64,000 nt of DNA, taken from positions 49,113,348-49,177,347 of the forward strand of contig NC_134102.1 of the NCBI RefSeq assembly GCF_000715075.1. Direction: 5' to 3'. Source of the DNA: Nicotiana tabacum. Lineage: Eukaryota > Streptophyta > Magnoliopsida > Solanales > Solanaceae. Positions within the stretch are counted from its first letter, which is position 1. Each line of letters starts with the position of its first letter. The position numbers and the translations under genes are program-made. Shown one piece after another: positions 22,204 through 33,653 of this stretch. The notes below the pieces were generated by a model, which ran no database searches, had not been told where the DNA came from, and was given only the letters and a program-made list of their open reading frames with translations.

Positions 22204-22444
22204 ATATGTTGTTCTCGACCCTCGAACGTGATCCCAGCTTAATCCCTTGGGCTTTTACTCAGACTTCAAAGTTCCAAATCACTCAAATTCATTCCATAAC
22301 ATCTACATAGCTCGGAAACAATCCTACAAAGCATAAAACACACAATTAGTATAAAACACTAGCATTTAACAATCAAACTCAATTAAAGTGAAGTAAATTA
22401 GAATGTAATAATCGACTAAAACATGAGATTATAGCCTACCATCA
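22204..22444 (-). repeat. Element IV- LTR3, 5' remnant
   Basis: About 240 bp match the coding-strand start of LTR1 (14636-14857), ending in the same TGATGGTAGGC terminus. The rest of the LTR is deleted. Confidence 0.75.
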
Positions 22445-23977
22445 ACCCAATCAGCTAGGTCATCTCACCACAATGCCGTGTGGATCGACATCACCCTTTT
22501 GCTAGCAATCATCTCATCCCAATTGAGGGAAATATTCTTATCACATCAATCTCATCCCAAATAAGGGGAATAATCACAACGCACTCCTACAATGACACGC
22601 GTAGTTTTGGGGTTAGCTTGTTCCCACCTAACCTTCCTCGGTGACTAACGATACTCCCAAAAATATTTTTGATTTTCATACAAGGGAAACATAAATACAA
22701 TTGCATCCTCATAACCTTTCACACCGTATATAGATTCATTAGTACTTTCAACTAGTTTCAACATCATCATTTCATTAGCTCTATTGTCCATACATATGAT
22801 TCTTCTTTCATGGCACAATGGTCGTCTTTCCTATTCCACACTTCCATTGCTTTACTTTCAAGGATCATCATCATAAACATTAACATATTAAATATTTCAA
22901 AAATCACAACTTTAAGTTCATTTGTAATGAAGACTTTAAACACAGTGGATCTGTGTCCAAGAAATTGAGTAAAATGTTTGGCAATCAAAGCGCAAGTTAA
23001 AATCATAAACGAGTAACACACCATTTATTCTTGATATACTTTTTCCCCAAAAGGGCAACGCACAATTTCAACTCATGAATATGTAAGAGCTTAAAACACA
23101 TAGGAAATACTTACAAAGCATAGCATTAGTTAAAACAGCCACATTTGGGCATGACTCGAGTACATAAGCTTTTAGGCAAATCTATTTTCGAAGTCATCTT
23201 GAAACAGTTGTATCAAGGCTCATTCCATAACATCTGTCACATCATTTCATTTTGTTGGCACCATTGGCCACAAGTATAACTTTCATTATTGGCACGGTGG
23301 CCACACTTTATATCTTCAACCCACTTCTTTCACTTTCAAGCATCTTTATAGATTATCAACAATAATGCATTTCAAATCAAGACTTTAGGTACACATATGA
23401 GCAATTAAGAGTCTTAAGCACATCGAGTTTTTCTCACACAATTTGGCATCATAACTTTCATTTAAAACACTTCTCAAAGCCATAACATTTTAATACACAT
23501 ACTATTCGTGAACACATTCCCGAAGGATAACATAATGTGATAGGAACATTCGGAACACATTTTGAACACATAACTTTCAACACTTTGTTTAGTCAATATA
23601 ATTGAATTTATTAGGAACAACTCGGAATATGGGAATTAGGAACTTGAACCAACCATACTAGAAGCTTACGGGGACATTATGGAATTCGATTCTAAGAGAG
23701 AAGTTGCCAACATACCTTCCTTTGAGCATTTCTTAAATTACTATAATTTTCCGGAAATCCTAGAAATCCCAATCTATTTTGAGACATAACAAAACTGAAT
23801 ATAAATTAGGAAGATATTGATGATTTCAGCTCATTTGAGCATTTTATCAAACACTAGGTATGCAAACTCGACTGTAAGGTTCTTATACAAGATTTTCTTC
23901 AATCCACAACCCATTCAATTCCAAGAGTTTACTCTTATTCGCTCAATTACCTTTCCACCATCCTTATAGCTACATGC
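22445..23977 (-). mobile_element. Element A, right LTR, middle segment
   Basis: It resumes exactly where 12484-13481 stopped and matches 4062-4550 and 7169-8190 of the left LTR. Near 22950 (GTGGATCTGTGTCCAAG) it shows the site without the solo LTR C1. Element B is inserted at its right end (TATCATGCCCC from 23978). Confidence 0.85.
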
Positions 23978-24733
23978 TATCATGCCCCAACCTCGGGAAG
24001 TGCAACCGGCGCTCAATCGAGTGAACCCGGTCTAGCAAGCCTGTTAGATACTTTCAACCCAACTCACCCATGATCAAGAGAAGACATGATTTCATTAATT
24101 AGACAGTAGGAAGGTCATATATACAATACTAGATCGCCTCATTGGTTACATCACTTTTAAGTTTCAAGATACACACATTCTTATGATTTGAGTGGAACAA
24201 GAGATCAAAACACAACATAATATGTTTGACTTTTCTAGAACCCATATACAACCCACATAGTGTCTACGAAGCCTCTAAAAGATACAAAAGTGAGTTATGA
24301 TAGTGCCGGCAACAAGGCCCTAAACTATACCTCAAAACATGATAATAATATGAACAAAAGATACAATACATGACCCCGGGATGAAGTGGGGCTCACCAAG
24401 TCTGTTGGGAAGAGGATGTACCACTATCGCTGATCAACACTGCCTGCTATGGAACCACCTACATCCATTTAAAGATGCAGCGCCCCCGACAAAAGGGACA
24501 TTAGTACTGTCGAATAGTACTAGTATGTCAAACGAAACACCATCTCAATAGAATGAATAATAATACAAGGGGGAAAAAGTCATAAGTTCAATAAGAGCTT
24601 CAAACAATACTAAAACATCAAGTAAGGATCACATATGTTCTCAAGTCAATTTCCATGTTATTAGGTTGGGTGATCTTTAGAGCCGATATACCAAAATTCA
24701 AAATACCACCGTATTCTTACACGGAGTCCGATC

Positions 24734-24874
24734 ACGACCCGATCGGCTAGGTCGTCTCATTTGAGACATCAACCATAACCACAATTTCAGTTATCATTTC
24801 CAGCATAGTCACCACCATGTGTGCAGCATGGCTTCCGATCACGGCCCGATCAGCTAGGCCGTCTCACCCGAGAC
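24734..24874. promoter_or_regulatory. Two hairpin modules with paired base changes in the element B LTR
   Basis: Module 1 pairs ACGACC (24734-24739) with GGTCGT (24750-24755); module 2 pairs ACGGCC (24841-24846) with GGCCGT (24857-24862). Both have a 10-base loop of the form CGATCRGCTA. The A-T pair of module 1 is a G-C pair in module 2. Each is followed by a second possible hairpin GTCTC/GAGAC that overlaps the first by two bases. The same pair of modules is at 34408-34548. Confidence 0.7.
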
Positions 24875-26211
24875 ATTACCTTTTTCAGTCAATCATCTCA
24901 CATCATACTTCTTCCACATCCTTTCAATTCATTGGCACTAGTCACCATATTTATAAAGTCGTTCTTGGCACTTGGCCGTATTTCATATTTCCAGTTCCTC
25001 TTTCCACATTCAAACATCATTATCATTATCAACAACAATAAAGCTTCCCATTCAAGACATTAAATTCACATATGAGCAATTTGGGAATCTTAGGCACATA
25101 GAGGCATTTCATACAATTTGGCATAACAACCTTTGTTCGATCTTGACATGAAGTCTTAACATTTCTAACATATATTCCACATTTTGAACACATCCTCAAA
25201 TGGCAAGATGACATGATGAAGCATTTAGAATAAATATTGAACATACATCCTTCAATACAAATACATTAGGAATAGCCAATTCTATAATGATCAATTTTGG
25301 ACTTATACCAATTACATGAACACCGTGGGATTTGATTCTAAGAAGAAGGGGGTTAAGCCAACATACCTCAATTGAGCTTCCTTAAACTTTAAAACGTTCC
25401 GGAATTCTTAGCACTTCGATCTATTTTAGAAATATAACAAGTTGGACCAAAATTAGGAAGATGGTCATGATTCTTGCACATTTGAGCACATTATCAAACG
25501 CTAGGTGTGCATTAATATTTTTAAGGCCCTTTTATGAATGATTTTATCATTCCTTAACCCATTCTCTACCATTTTTAGCTCACCAACTTCCTACATTATT
25601 TGTTAACACATGCATGCAAGGTAACAACTCCCACACCCAAATATTGTCTTTCTAACTACTCCCTTTTTTGTAGATTTTCTAAATTAATAGCTAGGGCACA
25701 GACTCTTACCTTTAGGATGAAGACTTTCTTGATAATCTTCAAGGATTGAGCAAGAATTGTTGGATATTAGGTTGAAGGCTACTTCCCCACTCTAAGAACT
25801 CTTTCTCACTCTAAAAATATCAGAAATATGCTCAATAATGGACTATGGCATATGTTTTAACGAAATAGGGTCAGGTTTTAAAACCCCCAAAATGACGCTC
25901 CGGAACAGGGTATGCGGTCGCTTATGTGATCGCAGAATGGATATGCGATCTACATATCGGCCGCATAATTTGGTGCCAAAAATTAGAAAAAAATATGCCT
26001 GGGTCTGCGGTAGTTATACGGCCCTCAAACCTATTCTGCAGTCGCATAATGCACCGCAGAACCTCCCTCCGCAAAAATTCTAAGGCTGATTGTGCGATAA
26101 AAGTGTGGCCCGCGAAATGGTTGTGCGGTCGTATAATTGGCCGCAAAATTGGCATAAAAAATGGCCCAACTAGCTGCTCCACTCTGCGGCCATTTTGTGG
26201 CCCGTAGAGTG

Positions 26212-26229
26212 ATTATGCGGCCGCATAAT
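26212..26229. repeat. Perfect 18-bp palindrome in U3 of the element B LTR
   Basis: ATTATGCGGCCGCATAAT is perfectly self-complementary and lies about 130 bp from the coding-strand LTR start. The other LTR has it at 35883-35900. It sits in a wider cluster of GCGG/CCGC motifs (25905-26235). Confidence 0.9.
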
Positions 26230-26358
26230 GGGCTGCAGAAATGCCTATTTCTGCCAAATATTTTCCTTCAACTACCCAGCGCACTGTTCAATCCAAAAAG
26301 TCCGAACCGCGGCATCCCGGAACCCTGGTTTTTAGGAAAAAGTTCACGGGGCCTTACA

Positions 26359-26371
26359 TCCTCCCCCACTT
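26359..26371 (-). promoter_or_regulatory. Polypurine tract of element B
   Basis: The coding strand reads AAGTGGGGGAGGA immediately before the LTR start TGTAAGG. The second unit has AAGTGGGGTAGGA at 36030-36042. Confidence 0.8.
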
Positions 26372-26708
26372 AAGATCATTCGTCCTCGAATGAGGGTCAA
26401 GGTTCACTATTAGCATCTTATGCAACTCAATTTTCATACCACACACCAGCAACCCCAAATTTGACTAACTCCCTAAATTTTCAAAACTTTCGCTAGAGTT
26501 TCCCCTATAACTAGGCCTATCCACCTATCAGAGAGCCACAGAAACACATCCTTAAATCATATACATAAATCAATGACGTAACATAACTCATAACAATAAC
26601 AACCGTGTCCTCACATACAATATATTTAGAAAGAAGCACCTTTACATTAACTGAACAAGTGATAAAAAAAAATTCATAGGCGACAGTTTTATAAAAAGGT
26701 TACATAGC
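26372..26708. other. 3' untranslated internal stretch of element B
   Basis: About 340 bp between the chromodomain stop and the polypurine tract. I see no gene or repeat here; the equivalent stretch of the second unit (36043-36378) is closely similar. Confidence 0.6.
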
Positions 26709-27276
26709 TTATACAAACAAGTAAGGATACTTCTTTTTCATCTCTTCCCCGGCCTCCCAAGTAGCCTCTTCAACCTGCTGGTTTCGCCATAACACCTTTA
26801 CAGAGGCAATTTCTTTATTCCTCAACTTTTGGACTTGCCTATCAAGAATGTCAACTGGAATTTCTTCATATGACAATTCTTCAATAACCTCAATGGTATC
26901 AACCAACATAATAGCTGACGGATCTCCAACTACCTTCTTCAACATAGACACATGGAATATCGGATGCACTAACGACATATCGGGTGGTAGCTCGAGCTTG
27001 TACGCCACCTGACCAATCCTCTGAATGATTTTGTACGGCTCAACATACCTCTGACTCAATTGCCCTTTCCTTCCAAACCGCATTATACCCTTCATGGGGG
27101 AAACCTTCAAGAATACCCAATTATCTTCTTTGAACTCTAAGTCTCTGCGACAAACATCCGAATAGGATTTTTGACGACTCTTAGTAGTTTTCAACTGCTC
27201 CTTAATGATTTTAACCTTTTCCATAGCCTGATGCACGAGGTCTGGTCCTATTAACTAAGCTTCCCCAATCTCGAAC
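26709..27276 (-). pseudogene. Integrase C-terminus and chromodomain of element B (split by C2)
   Basis: An open stretch of about 175 codons (27236-26709) ends at the stop at 26709. It includes the integrase C-terminal segment with VSPMKGIMRFGRKGQLSQRY and HPIFHVSML, then a chromodomain-like end with ILDRQV, VKVLWRNQQVEEATWE and a Lys/Tyr-rich tail. Chromodomains guide integration of chromoviruses to heterochromatin. The frame reaches 27276, where solo LTR C2 breaks it; the remainder of the integrase resumes at 29177. The homologous uninterrupted site is near 36950. Confidence 0.85.
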
Positions 27277-29171
27277 TATCACGACCCAAACCGATGGGCC
27301 GCGATGGGCACCCGGTGCCTTACTCAACCAAGTACCAACGCAACGTATCTTTCTTATAACATCATTATATACACGTGACATACGGGTCTAATAGGCTAAC
27401 ATGATCATTAATAAACTCAAAACATAGGCCGACAAGGCTGTACAATCTTTCATATACATGAAATCTGTCTACAAGCCTCTAAGAATATATAATTGTTATA
27501 AAGGTTGGGACAGAGACCCACCATACCAAACAATACACATCTAAATCATACTGACGAAACAAGCAACTCTGGAGCAAATGGAGTGCACCAACATCTTCCG
27601 CTGAGCTGATCGCCTACTTGGAGGACTCTCAACCTGTCTATCGAGACTTGCGGGCATGAAACGCAGCGTCCCTAGGCAAAAATGGACGTCAATACAAATA
27701 ATGTACCGAGTATGTAAGGAATGAAAATCAGTAAATAATAGACATGAGAGAAATATGGAGTAAAAGACTCGACATGTACATTTGCATAGCTCTGTGAATC
27801 ATTTCATTCTTATAACGTCATGCATATGCGTATAAATGTCATACCATGCATAGGTATATGTGTTCATAATATCATCAAGCCTCTGAGGGTATCCCATCAT
27901 ATCATTTTGGCCACTGTAGGCAAATCATCAACGTATACTAGCTGATCAAGTGGTGGTGCGTATATAATGCCATAACCTTTTCTCATATCCCATATACATA
28001 TAATATACACGTATATAACGTCATCTGGTCATGGGTCAATGTACATGTATAAATGCATAAGAAATACGTTAATAAGATTTTCTCAGAATGTCATAAAAAT
28101 AATATGCCTATCGGATAAATTTGATCAAATACGTATTTTTCTGAGACCCATGAACAGAAGATATAATAATAATTCACATGGGAAATTAAGAATATATACA
28201 CCCCTAATATAGATTCATTTTTGGAAATTGAGCATTTTCTCATTTCGTTCGTGTCGTATAGATCATGCCAAAAGAAAGAAGGGATAACCTTAACATACAT
28301 GTAGTAGGAAAAAATCCATATAATATTTTTAAGAAGGATTGCACCGTACTCCCTTGGAATTGCAAAATCCCATTGCTATAACATTATGTAGTATAACTTC
28401 GTTGCAAATATCTTAGAATTGCAATCCGTATTGAAGTTTTCATCCGTTGCCTTCTAATTCATATATGAATTACTCACGTTACTATTACATAAGTTCTTAT
28501 ATGAACGTGCTGAAGCATCCTTCATCACCTTGATACAAAGTGAGTTTAAAATAGTTTTTAAGCCTTTAGGTGTGGTCCCCACATGATATGATGATTTGGC
28601 CACTAAATTCTCTTAAAAAGTGCCCCCTTGCTATGTGATTCAAGAGTCACTTAAGAGACCAAATCTTGCTGCCACGTTTTTTGGCTTAGGCTTTGTCCAA
28701 AGACTTTAATTAATCATCCACTAATTAATAATTAACTTGTTAATTCCCCCATTATCCAATAATTACCCAATTATCCACATAATTAGGAATTATCTCAAAT
28801 TACTTAAAATACTACTCACTTTTAACACACTTTGCATACCTTACTATCATGGTCATGTGGTACCTTATATGGCAATAGTCTATAAATACCGGGTATTTTA
28901 GCTCAGACCGTAATTTTATCCAAAAATGTCAAACTTCGACGAAAATTCATTTTCTTCGATTCGCTTAGCCTCTCACCTTCACGAATTTACTTATCACTTG
29001 TTTGAAGTAGCATAATGCTTATAATCTCTAAATAATCTCATTCCCGACATACGTCGATTAGCTTACGACGAAACTTTAACGTACGAAAATGCAGGATGTG
29101 ACATCTCATTTCCGAGCTTATATCAATTTACTTATGGCGTACTTCCACGTATGAAAATATGGGGTGTAACA
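27277..29171. mobile_element. Solo LTR C2 nested in the integrase of element B
   Basis: It begins TATCACGACCCAAACCGATG and ends GGGGTGTAACA, flanked by a perfect 5-bp duplication CGAAC (27272-27276 and 29172-29176). At 1,895 bp it is about 700 bp shorter than C1 but shares both ends and several inner blocks. It has no primer site, internal region or polypurine tract, so it is a solo LTR. The truncated second B unit at 36940-36960 shows the same integrase sequence without it. Confidence 0.9.
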
Positions 29172-32100
29172 CGAACCACCCATTGGGAGATCGACATCTC
29201 CTACCATATAACGCTTCAAATGGTACCATCTGAATACTAGCATGGAAGCAGTTGTTGTAAGCAAATTCTATGAGTGGCAAATGATCATACCAGCTACCCT
29301 TGAAGTGAAGAACACAAGCACGCAACATATACTCAAGCGTCTGAATAGTCCGCTCTGCCTGCCCGTCAGTCTGTGGATGGAAGGCTGTACTAAGATTCAC
29401 CTGAGTACCCAAACCTCGCTAAAATATCTTCCAAAAATTAGCCGTGAACTGAGCCCCTTGATCGAAAACTATAGAAACTGGATTGCCATGCAGCCTGACT
29501 ATTTCCTTGATATACAACTGAGCATATTATTCCGCTGTGTCAGTAGATTTAGCTGGCAAGAAATGTGCTCATTTCGTGAGCCGATCCACAATCACCCAAG
29601 TTGAATCATACCTGTGCGGAGTGCGTGGTAATCCTACCACAAAATCCATATTAATCATTTCCCACTTCCACATTGGAATTTCTATGTTCTTTGCCAACCC
29701 ACCAGGCCGTTGGTGTTCAGCCTTCACTTGTTGACAATTCGGACATCTTGCCAAAAAGTCCGCCACATTCCTTTTCATGTCATTCCACCAATAGACTTCC
29801 TTGAGATAATGATACATATTTGTAGAGCCAGGGTGCACGGAATACCTGGAAGTGAGAGCCACTGTCATGATTCTTTCCCGGAGACCATCTACGTTTGGAA
29901 CACATAGCTGCCCTTGGTACCTTAGTGTACCATCATCTGTGCCAAAAGTAAAAGCCATATTTTTATTTTTGTGAATCCCCTCCTTCAATTGTGCCAACAA
30001 TGGATCGTCGTATTGCTTCTCTTTGACTTGCACGACAAGAAATGATTCAGCTCTATTTTGCACAATTACCCCTCCTTCAATGGAGTCCGCCAGACGAACT
30101 CCCAAGCTAGATAACTGGTGAACCGTCCCGGCCAACGGCCTTTGACATTCCTCCAAGTGAGCCAAACTACCCATAGATTTCCGGCTAAGAGCATCCGCTA
30201 CCACATTGGCTTTCCCCGGGTGATATAGAATATCGATGTCGTAATCCTTGAGTAACTCAAGCCATCTTCTCTGCATCAGATTCATCTCCTTCTGTTTGAA
30301 AATATATTGAAGGCTCTTGTGGTCCGTGAATACATCCACATGGACCCCATACAAATAATGATGTCAAATCTTCAATGCAAAAACCACCGCCGCAAGTTCT
30401 AAGTCATGTGTTGGATAGTTATTTTCCTGATTCTTGAGTTGCCTAGATGAATAAGCTATAACCTTGCCGTGTTGCATTAATACACACCCAAGCCCGATCC
30501 TTGAAGTATTGCAATATACCATAAACCCATTTGTACCCCTGGCAGGGTCAACACTGGTGCCATAGTCAATCTTGATTTCAACTCCTGGAAGCTGCTTTCA
30601 CAAGCATCAGACCATTGGAACTTAACTGCTTTCTGAGTCAATTTAGTCAACGAAGAGGCAAGAGTAGAGAACCCCTCCACAAACTTCCTGTAATACCCTG
30701 CTAAGCCCAAGAAACTGAAAATCTCAGTTGGTGTTGTAGGTCTAGGCCAATTCTTCACCGCTGCAATATTTTGAGGATCAACCTTAATTCCTTCTCTGGA
30801 GACAACATGACCAAAAAATGTGACAGATGCGAGCCAAAATTCATATTTCGAAAATTTTGCGTACAATTGATGCTGATGAAGAGTCTGCAAACTGCCCTAA
30901 GATGATCGGCATGGTCTTTTTGGCCTTGTGAATACACAAGAATATCGTCAATGAACACTATCACAAAGGAATCGAGAAAAGGCTTAAAACCCCGATTCAT
31001 AAGATCCATGAAAGCTGTCGGGGCATTTGTTAGCCCAAAAGACATTATTAGAAATTCAAAGTGCCCATAGCAGCTCCTGAAAGCTGTTTTTGGAATATCC
31101 TGCTCCCTGATCTTCAATTAGTGGTACCCGGACCGTAAATCAATTTTTGAGAAGTACCTAGCACCCTGTAACTGATCAAACAAATCATCTATTCTTGGTA
31201 ATGGGTACTTGTTTTTGATTGTGACTTTGTTGAGCTACCGGTAGTCAATACAAATCCTCAGGGATCCATCTTTCTTCTTCACAAAGAGAACCAGTGTGCC
31301 CCATGATGACACACTCGGTCGGATGAAAACCTTCTCTAACAAATCCTCCAATTGTTCCTTTAGCTCCTTTAATTCTGCTAGTGCCATCCTGTAGGGCGGA
31401 ATAGATATAGGTTGCGTGCATGGCATCATATCAATCCCAAAATCAATCTCCCTATCTGGCGGAATCCCAGGGAGCTCATCAGGAAAGTCCTCCGGAAATG
31501 CATTCACCACTGGTACAGACTCGAGTGTAGGTGCCTCAGCATCGATATCCGTAACCCCGACCAAATGATAGACACACCCCTTGTTAATCATCTTCGTGGC
31601 CTTAAGTTAAGAAATAAACCTACCTTTGGGCATCACATTATCCCGCTTCCATTCAACAACTGGTTCATTTGGAAATATAAACCTCACAGTTCTAGTTCGG
31701 CAATCGAGCTTGGCAAAACATGAATAAAGCTAATCCATTCCCATAATTACATCAAAAATGATCCCCAATTCAATGCGATCGGCCACGGTGTCCTAACTAC
31801 GTACCGTGACAACACAACCCCTATAAACCCATGTGGCCACAATAGCCTCGCCAACCGGAGTAGATACAGAGAACGGTTCAGGAAGCTGTTCCGGTTCTAT
31901 CCCAGATTTCATAGCAACATAAGGGGTAACATAGGACAAAGTGGAACTGGGATCAATAAGAGCATATACATTATGAGATTGGACAGTCAATATACCTGTG
32001 ACAACATCTGGTGAAACCTCTGCACTCTGGCGACCACACATAGCATAGAAACAGTTGGGTCCTCCTGAACTCGACACACCACCCCTTGCTGCACCACGCC

Positions 32101-33433
32101 CTGCTGGTGTTGGAGTGCCTCGAGCTGGAAGGGGTGCTGAAGATGTAGCAGCTACAGAACTGTGCCTCTGCCCGCACCCTGGTGGGATGAACGACATTCC
32201 CTTTGAATATGACCCCTCAATCCGCACCCGTAACATATAGGTAGGTCCATGTAGCAGATCCCTAAGTGCATCTTCCCACACCTGGGGCATGGGGCCTCCG
32301 CTACTACTGGAATCTCCCTCCTGATCGGCCCTGCTGGTGGGCTCCCCTGTTGCCCTAATATGGGCCTGAAACGACTCCCCTGCTACTGACTGGGCCCTGC
32401 TGGCGGTGCACTGGCTGAAGACTGAGCAAAAGACTGGGATGGCCCTGATGACCCTCCCCTAAAAGCTGATCTTCTTCCACTAAATGACTCCCCAAAGTTG
32501 CCCGCGGACCGGGCCTTGCTGTTACCCTCTCGCTTCATTCTTTTCTTAAACTTACGGTTCTTTGTAGCTTGAGCAAATGCTACCATCTTCCCATAGTTCA
32601 TATATGAATTCAAGGCATCTGTAGCAGCCTCATTGATAACCAAGGGGCTAAGGCCCTGCACAAACCGACGCACTCTAACCTCTATAGTAGGCAACATGAG
32701 AATGGCATATTTAGACAGACGCGCGAACTCCATGTGATACTCCCACACTCTTACTTCCTTGCTTAAGGTTCTCAAACTCTGCGGCACGAGCTGCCCTAGT
32801 CTCGGCCGACAAGAAATGGTCAATGCAAGCGTCAGCAAACTCACTCCACCTCCTTGGAGGGCTCCCCTCCTCCCGAGAGTCCTCCCACAGCTCAAGCCAA
32901 GAATAGGCCACCCCTTTCAGGCGGTAGGTAGCGAACTCCACTCCTTCCATCTCAGTAGCGCGCATAACCTAGAGAGTCTTATGGATCTCGTCAATGAAGT
33001 CCTGTGGGTACTCCTCGGGATTAGCATCCATGAACACCGAAGGATCCAATTGAAGAAACTTGTTCACCTTAGAACTACTAGAATCCCCTTGTTGGCTAGA
33101 AGAAGTGGGTGCAACATTTTATCTCTGGGCTTGAGAAGCCACTATCTGTGTCAGCATCTAGATAGCTCCACTAAGATCCCCATCAGAAACACTAGAATCG
33201 GAAGCCGGGGCTGGAGGTGGGACCGGAATATCAGTTGGAGGAATCCCTGCACCCTCAGTAGGTGCAGGAACTGGTGTGGCATGGTCAGGTGTAGTGGAAT
33301 CAAGCAGTGTAGCAGTTAGGGGAATATCCTTACCCCTCGGGTATTCACCCGCATCATCAAATAAAGGATCAACTGCCACTCCTGAGGTGGCATTGGCTCC
33401 TTGGCCAGTCCTTGCTCTCTTCTTAGGTGCTAT
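29172..33433 (-). pseudogene. gag-pol of element B: gag, protease, RT, RNase H, integrase (disrupted)
   Basis: Coding order runs right to left. Gag starts near 33433, where the usual ATG appears as ATA before APKKRARTG; the capsid-like part is about 33050-32400 with a Ser/Gly-rich end. Protease is about 31980-31800, with LIDPSST where DPGS is usual. RT is about 31400-30480: KKKDGSLRICIDYR near 31240 and FIDD near 30935. RNase H follows, ending near 30200 (ADALSRKS). The integrase zinc region is HPGST...CPNCQQ (about 29850-29730); the catalytic core shows NMDFVVGL, a Gln variant of DRGAQF, and PQTDGQAERTIQTLE. Stops include one after CIDYR and several in gag. The C-terminus lies beyond C2. Confidence 0.88.
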
Positions 33434-33636
33434 GTACAGAAAGTTAAAGGAATGCACGAATTAGAGGAGGAACAATTTCACAATCAGTTTCATCGCACGA
33501 TCCAGAATATCAAAGAAGGGTTTTATTACTAAATGTCCAAGTAGGCTCCAACTTATAGATGCGGTCGACAACACACCGATAAGGAGGACTCTACTAGACA
33601 TGACTCCGAGACATCCTAGGACACTTTAAAACCTTA

Positions 33637-33649
33637 GGCTCTTATACTA
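33637..33649 (-). promoter_or_regulatory. Primer-binding site of element B (decayed initiator-Met type)
   Basis: The coding strand reads TAGTATAAGAGCC, two changes from TGGTATCAGAGCC in element A, four bases from the LTR end at 33654. Confidence 0.7.
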
Positions 33650-33653
33650 ATTT

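Larger units (their letters stand above)
13482..22444 (-). mobile_element. Element IV-: gag-protease-only Athila-like element in tandem three-LTR form
   Basis: The structure is LTR1 13482-14857, internal 14858-19150, LTR2 19151-20524, partial internal 20525-22203 and partial LTR3 22204-22444. The full internal region has an Asp-type primer site, a gag-protease frame and about 1.6 kb of non-coding DNA, with no reverse transcriptase or integrase. The right unit has lost gag-protease and most of LTR3 in one deletion. No clean 5-bp target duplication remains (left flank TCGAC, right flank ACCCA), as expected if the right end is rearranged. A plus-strand relative lies at 50977-56136. Confidence 0.8.
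23978..26358 (-). repeat. Element B left (3') LTR
   Basis: It is 2,381 bp; the plus strand begins TATCATGCCCCAACCTCGGG and ends GGGGCCTTACA. Both B LTRs have TATCATG rather than TGTCATG at this end. It contains two hairpin modules (24734-24755 and 24841-24862), a conserved block near 24476-24535 and a GCGGCC-rich U3. Confidence 0.85.

Noticed and set aside
25838..26373. Overlapping open frames on both strands in the element B LTR, repeated at 35510-36044
   Set aside because: They arise from the GC-rich U3 array, which lacks stop codons in several frames; there are no protein motifs.
29128..29412. Integrase frame that continues into solo LTR C2
   Set aside because: The last residues are LTR sequence read by chance; not a meaningful fusion protein.
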